Of a stretch of DNA of 64,000 nucleotides, positions 57,648-64,000 are shown piece after piece. The notes beneath the pieces were generated by a model. It had not been told where the DNA came from and did no database searches. It saw only the letters and a program-made list of their open reading frames with translations. Each line of letters begins with the position of its first letter. Positions within the stretch are counted from its first letter, which is position 1. A program made the translations under genes and the position numbers. Origin of the DNA: Allomyces arbusculus (Eukaryota > Blastocladiomycota > Blastocladiomycetes > Blastocladiales > Blastocladiaceae); the NCBI GenBank assembly GCA_027604705.1, contig JADHYV010000019.1, forward strand, positions 62,001-126,000, given 5' to 3'.

Positions 57648-60600
57648 ATGGACACGACACCCGACTGCGACAACGAATGGGCCCGCCTGCTTCTCGGCGG
57701 CGAGGAAGATGGCAGCGACTGCTCCTGGTTGCCCGACGACGACGACGACCACGACGGCGTTGGCCGACCCCGTCCTCCCGCAAACTGCGCGAACAACAAC
57801 CCGCACCGCAGCAACGATGCAACACCACCCGACGCTTACGCCGGATCGCCCGCTGCTGCACGAAGGGGCGCAGGATCATGGATCCCAGTGTTGCTCGCCG
57901 ACCATGTAAGAGTTGCCTGCTCCACCTCGCCCTGGACCAGTTGGGCGACGGCAAGTTCATCCAGGCGCTTGTCCAGTAGGGCATGAACCAGCTCCACCAC
58001 TACGATTTTTGCGTACGTCAAGCGTGCCACGACCTCGAACGTGATGAGCCGCACTTCCGGGCCGTCACACTACGAGCACTCGTCGCCTGCATCCCGTACT
58101 GCATACGGTGGTTGCTCTCGACCGAGTCGTTTCTGACCCTCGGCAACTGTCTGTGCGGCGTCATGACGGGGGACGAGGTACCGTGATCCGCTCTGCTGAG
58201 ACCACGCCCGTTTGCATCCTTCTCACTCGTCAATCGGCAATGTTAGTTTGACTTGCATCGCGACCTTGCCAGTCTTATTCTTGCGCGCATGATCCCGCTG
58301 GCCCCGGCCCTCAAGGTGCCCACGGCGTGGATGGCCATGACCCTGGCCATTGCCAAGGACGCGGTGCGGCGGCACATGCCCGACGACCACCTCGTGCAGT
58401 TGCTCTCCTGCACCGAACAGTTGCTTGGCCGCCAGACCATGGACGCTGTCGACGTCACCGAGCACCCGCTCGCACACTCGCTCGTTGCCCGATTGACGCT
58501 ACTCATGACGTTTTTGCCGCACTTGAGCCACTTGGACCCATCGTTCGAGCCAGTTTTGCACACGCTTCTCGCGACCCTGCTGCGGCCCGAAATACTCGAA
58601 TGCGTTTCGGCCCACGTCGTCGACCTGCTCACAGCGGTCCTGCCGCGCACCAATGGCAACCGCCGGCTCGTCGAGGCGCTCCACCTGCCCTTGGTCCGGC
58701 GCCTCTACGATTTGCCCGAAACCGCACCGCCGAACACGTTGCCGCCGGGTCCGTGGACCTACCACGCGCGGTACAAGCCCGTCCTGTCGCAGTTCCTCTC
58801 GGCCTGGTGCGAGCGGCCCGCCGACTCGGTGATCCTCGCCCTGCCCGACCGACTGTTCGACGCGTCCAAGGAGGGCTACGTCTACCGCCGGCGCAAGTGG
58901 CTCATGACGCAGCAAAAGTTTCGCGCGTGCACGATTGTCCCGCACCCGCTCGCTGCGCCCGCGCTCGCGACCATGACGACCGTTGCGCGACCGGTCCTAT
59001 TCGCCGACGACTGTAACGCCGGTGTCTGCTACGACTCGGCCGCGATGGCGCACATTCGCGCCGCGCTCCTGGCCGACGTGGCCGACTCGCCGCTGCACTT
59101 GACCACGCAGGATCCCGTCTGGGAGGCGGATGTGTTGTCGCTGTCGATCCCGCACGGCCAGACGCTCCAGTTTTTGCGCCCGCCGTACACGCGGCAAGTG
59201 TTTGTGACGAACAACATGCCGTCGGTCCCGACCACGCCCGCATCGGCCGGCGACGGCGGGAGCAGCAGCACCGATGTCACCGCGGGTACCACCAACGCAT
59301 CATCACCACCAAACGACCTACACCGCAACGCTGTCCCATTCCACATTCAAGTCTGGCCGCCCGAGTACTTTTCCGTGCACCCGGCGTCGGGCATCTTGGC
59401 CCCCGGCGAGAACCGCGCCGTCAATATCACGTTTTGCCCGCGGCCCGAGACGGGCGGCGGTGGGCGGCGCCGGCGTACGCGCGAGGTCGAGGGTCTGATC
59501 CGGTTGCGCGACCGGTTCGGGTTCCCCGTGAGCCGGTTCCCGCTCAAGGGGACGCTCTTGCCGCTCGTATATTGTCCGACCGACCGCATGGATTTCGGAT
59601 ACTGTGTCCCGGGCGATTGGCGCACGCTCTGCTTGACGGTGCATAATTTAACAAATACCGAGTGTAATTGCGCGATTGCGCTCGAGAATGGCGCCGCGTT
59701 CCAGGTACGCAGTGGCACCGAATGTGTCTACCTGTCCGCCGCTTTTGATTGACCAAATGCCGTTCCCTGCGCACTAGGTGAGCCCGCCGCAATTGATCCT
59801 GCAACCCAATGAGGAAAAGCTGTTGCGCATCAAGTTCCTTCCGCAACTCAACAGCCAACCGGGCGAGCACGTCGACACGCTCGCCATTGAAACTGACTGT
59901 TCCGAGACGCATCGCGTCGCCTTGCGCGGGGTCGGCAAATCGAGCTTCACGGTCTTGACCACCAAACTCGCCTACGGCACCGTCGATATGACCTGGTCTT
60001 CCGTCGTCAAGCCCCTGTGGATCCAGAACCACATGGACGCGCCGCTACCCATCTCGTTTTTGCCGTCGACGACGGAACTCGTCGTGCCCGAGAATGTCGT
60101 GCTTGATCCGGGCGAAAAGCGGAAAGTGCCGGTCGCGTTTGCGGCCGCGTTCAATGGCACCCGTACCGAGCGGATGTTTGTGACGGCGCCGTTTGGCGTG
60201 ACGACGCCCGTCGACGTGACCGCTGTCGTCGGGCGCACGATCTACGCGCCCGTGCACGAACACGTCTACCTGGCGCCCTCTGCCGCGGGGAAGGGCGAGC
60301 CGCTCATGTTCCCGATCGTAAATGCCATGGCCGGCCAGGGTGTGCAGACAGTGCTGGTGCAAGTCCCACCGTACGTCGCGTGCCGGCTACTCGATGCGCG
60401 GCTGTTCAATAACGAGCCCGTCGCGATTGAGTTGGCGCCGTACGCCGAGGATAAGGGCGGGTACCTCGTCACGTTTGCCGGGATGGGGACGGCCGTACTC
60501 GGATTGCAGATGAATCGGCAGGCGGCGGCGAGCGGGCGCTGGATCACAGAGTTGCAGCTGCATCACGTCAAGCCGTCGGCTGTCGCAGCGGCGAATGGAG

Positions 60601-63600
60601 CCGCGGTCACGTCGTCGTCGGCACCGCTCAAAACGGTCTTCATTTCGCGGCATCTGCTCTACTTCGTGCAGCTGTCGCAGGGGTACCTCGCCAAGGACTC
60701 GTTCCTCAAGGACGCGCGGCAGCTCCTGTCGCTCACGTCGCCCGCCGACTTTCTCAACGGCAACGGCGCTAACCAAGACGCGGGCGACGGCGCCGACGTG
60801 CCATCCTCGTGCTTTGAAGTCGACCCGGTCACGCTCTACCTGCACGGCAACCACAAGCTTGGGAAATTTCAGTGCCAGGGGACGGTCTCCATCACCAACG
60901 TCACGAGCCAGCGCCAAAACTACCACCTGCTCGTCCCACCGTGGCTGAAGTTGCCCGTCCCGCACGACGGATCGATCCCGGCGCTGTCCGCGCTCGATAT
61001 TCCGTTCACCGTGGAACTGCCCGCGCAATTCAATACGGCCGACCGCCAGCATGACGTGTTTCTCGGTTTCATTGCCGTCGTCGACGACCGCGCGACGCGC
61101 GGGGTCTCGACGTGCGCGGTCCGTGCGGTCGCGTCGCACCCGGTCCAGCTGGAAGTGAGCAGCACGGCGGGGCCGATTCGGTTCCCGGCGACGAAAGTGT
61201 TGTCAAAAGTCGTGCGCAAGATCCCGCTCCGGAACTGTTTGCCGATTGAGGGGGTCTGGGAGGGAAGGATTTACTTGACCGAGGCGCAGAACCGGTCGTT
61301 GGCGGCGTCGTCGAATGGATTGAATCGGCGCGCGTCGATGGGGCCGCTGGCGTTGATGGATAGTGCGGACGGTGGCGGCGACTTGGCCGACGGGGGTTCT
61401 GGCGAAGGGTCGCCGGCGGCGACCAACGAAGAAGTGCGCAACCCGTTCTCGCTCGTCACGGCCAAGTTCACGCTCAAGCCGTACTCGGTGGCGATGGTCG
61501 AAGTGACGATGCAGGCGACGGCGACGGGTCTGTTTGTGAGCCAGCTCGAGTACGAGCTCTATTCCGTGCAAAAGTACTCGTCGACGACCCCGAAATTCTC
61601 GTTCACGGTCGTCTTTGAGTGCGCCGTCGGGAAAGTCGAGCTCGATGTGAACCCAGATCAGCTCGCGTTCCCTGATACGGTCCTCGGGAAACCGTCGAAA
61701 CAACTGATCACGGCTGACAACACGCAAATGCTGCCCGCTCAGACGCGGTTCTTCTCGACGTCGCGCGCACTCCACTTCCAGCGCGCCGACGTGACGGTGG
61801 CGCCCAACAAGTCGGCGCTGCAAGTCGTCAAGTTTATTCCGACGTCGATCCAGCACGAGGCCGGGGTCGTGCACGTCGCTGCGCACTTGTGGAACACGAT
61901 CGTGCCGTTCTCTGGTCGGGGCGGCACGTTCAACTTGTCGACCGACACGGGACTCAACTTGCTCGGGCATGCGCCGGTTCTCGACGTCGGGACGGTCATC
62001 TACGGCCACCGGCGAACGTTTCGGTTCACGCTCACGAACCACGGCACGCTCGATTTACGCCTATTGCACGTCTACGCTGAGCCCGCGAGTATCTTCAGTG
62101 CCGAAGTCATTGCCGACGAGGATCTTGCGCACCCGGGCGAGTGCAATTTCCTGCCGGACCAGCCGGAAGTCGATTGGGACGAGGTCGATGTCCGGTTCAC
62201 GGCCGATGCGGCGGCGGTCGGGGCCACAGGCGCGCGACTGCTCACGGGCCGCATGTCGCGCCGCCGTGACCGGAAATCTGTGTTTGGTCGAGGGACCGTG
62301 ACGCTGGCACTGCAACAGTCCGTCTTCCCGATGCTCGTGCGCCCCATGCACGCGTGCGTGCTCGAGATCCAAGTGCACGCGACCGAATTGAAGCAGCTGC
62401 AGGGCCAAGTCCTGCTCAAGGTGGCGCCGCTCAACGGCGACGCGTCCACGGTGCCCATTGCCGTGCGCGCAACCAGTATACGCCCGCTCGGATTGAGTGA
62501 AAAACGGATCGATTTCGGGATTTGCGACGCGCTGCACCGGCACGTGAGAACGACCAAAGTCTCGAACCCGGCGTCGGTGCCGCTGCACTGGACGATGCAC
62601 GTCAAGGAACTTTACTTGACGCACCCAAAGACGCTCACGGAACAGTCAATCGAGGGGCACCATCACCCACCGATTGCGTTTTTCCCAGCCAGTGGGTATC
62701 TGCTCCCGGGCCAGCACGAGTTGGTGGATGTCGTCGTGCACTCGAACCTGAGTTACTCGGATATAAACGCGCAGTGCGTCCTGTCGAGTCCTGGCGGCGC
62801 GTGCACGGTGCCGTTTGCCGTACACGCGATTGCCGCGACTTCGCGGTTGACGGCGAGCGAGACGGCGTTGCAGTTTGGCGTCTTGGGCGTGGGCAAGTCG
62901 CGCAGTAAGCGCATCACGCTCATCAATTCCGGCGGCCTGCCGTGCACGTTCATCACGCACAGCAGCCACCCGGTCTACTTTTGCGAGCCCGAGCAGGGCG
63001 TGATTGATGGTGGGGGTGACATGGACGTGGACGTGACCTTCAATCCGCGGTTCTACGGCCAGTTTGACGCAATGCTGCAGATCCGGTATTACTCGACCGA
63101 GGGCTACTTTTACCCGAGCGCGACGGTGCGGCTCGTCGGTGCGGGCGGGTACCCGGACCTGTACGTGCACACCAAGGAAGTGGATTTCGGCACGGCGATT
63201 TTCGGCAACGATAACGCGCAGATCATTGAAGTCGAGAACAAGGGGGACGCCGAGGCGCAAGTGTCGCTGCTCTCCTACCACCCGTCGATTTTCTTGAACC
63301 AGACGGCGCCCGTGATCCCGCCCAAGACGCTGCAGCACCTGCACGTCGTGTTCCGCCCGACGTTCATCGAGACGCTCAACACCAAGCTCTTCATCAAGTC
63401 GTCGGACTCGCGGTCGGACGTGTTTCTCGTCAAGGTCAAGGGCCACGTGGGCGTGTCGTCGCTGAGCGTCAGTCCGCTCGACCAGTTCCAGAACCTGGAT
63501 TTCGGCACGTGTCTCGTCAACGGCACTTACAAGAAGACGTTCAAGCTGCGCAACATGGGCAATATCCCCGTGTCCTTCAACCTCGTGCTCGTGCAGGACC

Positions 63601-64000
63601 CGGACGATGCCGTTGCGCACCCCTACTCGGTCGATCTCGTCAGCGGGCACGCCAAAGTCGAGGAAGAATTCACGTTCACCGTCTCGTTCAAGCCGCTCGT
63701 GATGCGGTCTTACGCGGCCAAGCTCGAACTGCGGTACGACCACCACGTGCAGACGACCGTCGTGCGCGGCGTCGGCGGGCAAATGATGATTTCGCTGCTT
63801 CCAGCAACCAAGCTCTTTGAATTTGGTCTGTGCCGGATCAACCGCAGTATGCGCAAGGAGATCTTGATCGACAACAAGGGCAACTACGGCACGGCCTACC
63901 AGGCCTACATTGTCAACAACCCCGGCGGGTTCCGTGTCGTGAACCCGAACGGATTCTGCCGACACGGCGACAAGACGGCCGTCTTCGTCGAGTTTGTGCC
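57648..64000 (+). CDS. HYDIN-like ASH/MSP-repeat protein, probably flagellar (3' end beyond window)
   Basis: Exons 57648-57905, 57980-58177, 58247-59704 and 59778 to the window edge keep phase and give at least 2,045 residues. After an acidic start (residues 1-86) comes a helical ~250-residue region (LARMIPLAPALKVPTAWMAM, then LLGRQTMDAVDVTEHPLAHS) that looks HEAT- or armadillo-like. From about 480 on the protein is a long series of Ig-like ASH/MSP modules. Each has the DFG-type strand (RMDFGYC, RIDFGIC, ALQFGVLG, EVDFGTAIFG, NLDFGTCLVNG, LFEFGLC) followed by a loop and NxG or NxT turns. Such arrays occur in HYDIN, CFAP47, CFAP65 and DLEC1, mostly on axonemal microtubules and the central pair. 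HYDIN-like is meant broadly; the orthologue is not fixed because the helical N-terminus is unusual and the C-terminus is missing. Confidence 0.75.

Noticed and set aside
1-64000. Transposons, virus-derived elements, tRNA or rRNA genes
   Set aside because: I looked for transposase, reverse transcriptase and integrase motifs, long terminal repeats, and tRNA T-loop signatures on both strands and saw none. A diverged tRNA could still be missed by eye.

Overview
The window is 64 kb of GC-rich nuclear DNA from a eukaryote. Its genes carry many short spliceosomal introns, about 36 to 186 nt, usually with GTACGT- or GTGCGT-like donors and YAG acceptors. The gene set is opisthokont and includes fungal-type families: an Nha1-type Na+/H+ antiporter, a CAP59/CMT1-type (GT69) mannosyltransferase and an SPX-RING protein. 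Beside them are genes typical of organisms with a cilium or animal-like signalling: a cyclic-nucleotide-gated channel, a HYDIN-like ASH/MSP protein, neurofibromin, a TTBK-like kinase and an INTS4-like protein. Together these suggest a zoosporic (flagellated) fungus, most likely of the Blastocladiomycota (Allomyces/Catenaria/Blastocladiella type). That placement is an inference from gene content, not from a tree.

Layout from left to right. The 3' end of an INTS4-like gene (+) is followed by MMS19 (-), which is head-to-head with the Nha1 antiporter (+). A ten-exon CNG channel (+) comes next. It converges on a huge gene (-, 12305-24881, about 4,111 aa) that joins a degenerate metallo-beta-lactamase-like N-terminus, about 2,000 residues of unrecognised beta-rich sequence and about 17 TRAF-like zinc fingers. 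Divergent from it is a bacterial-style RavA/MoxR AAA+ ATPase (+). Then come an eight-exon polytopic membrane protein of unknown function (+), neurofibromin (-), a TTBK/CK1-like kinase (-), a BRD8-like bromodomain protein (-), a GT69 glycosyltransferase (+), an SPX-RING protein (+), a two-TM low-complexity protein (-) and, running off the right edge, a HYDIN-like protein (+).

Most genes are independent housekeeping or signalling genes and do not form an operon-like system. The best candidate for undescribed biology is the divergent pair at 12.3-28.0 kb: the giant pseudo-MBL/beta/zinc-finger protein and the RavA-like ATPase. A second candidate is the CNG channel. Every exon junction around its pore closes in frame, yet the potassium-channel GYG filter is absent. 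Exon joins were made by eye from donor/acceptor signals, reading frame and family alignment. Those given with coordinates keep phase; some MMS19 and neurofibromin joins are approximate. I found no tRNA, rRNA, CRISPR array, transposon or virus-derived element.
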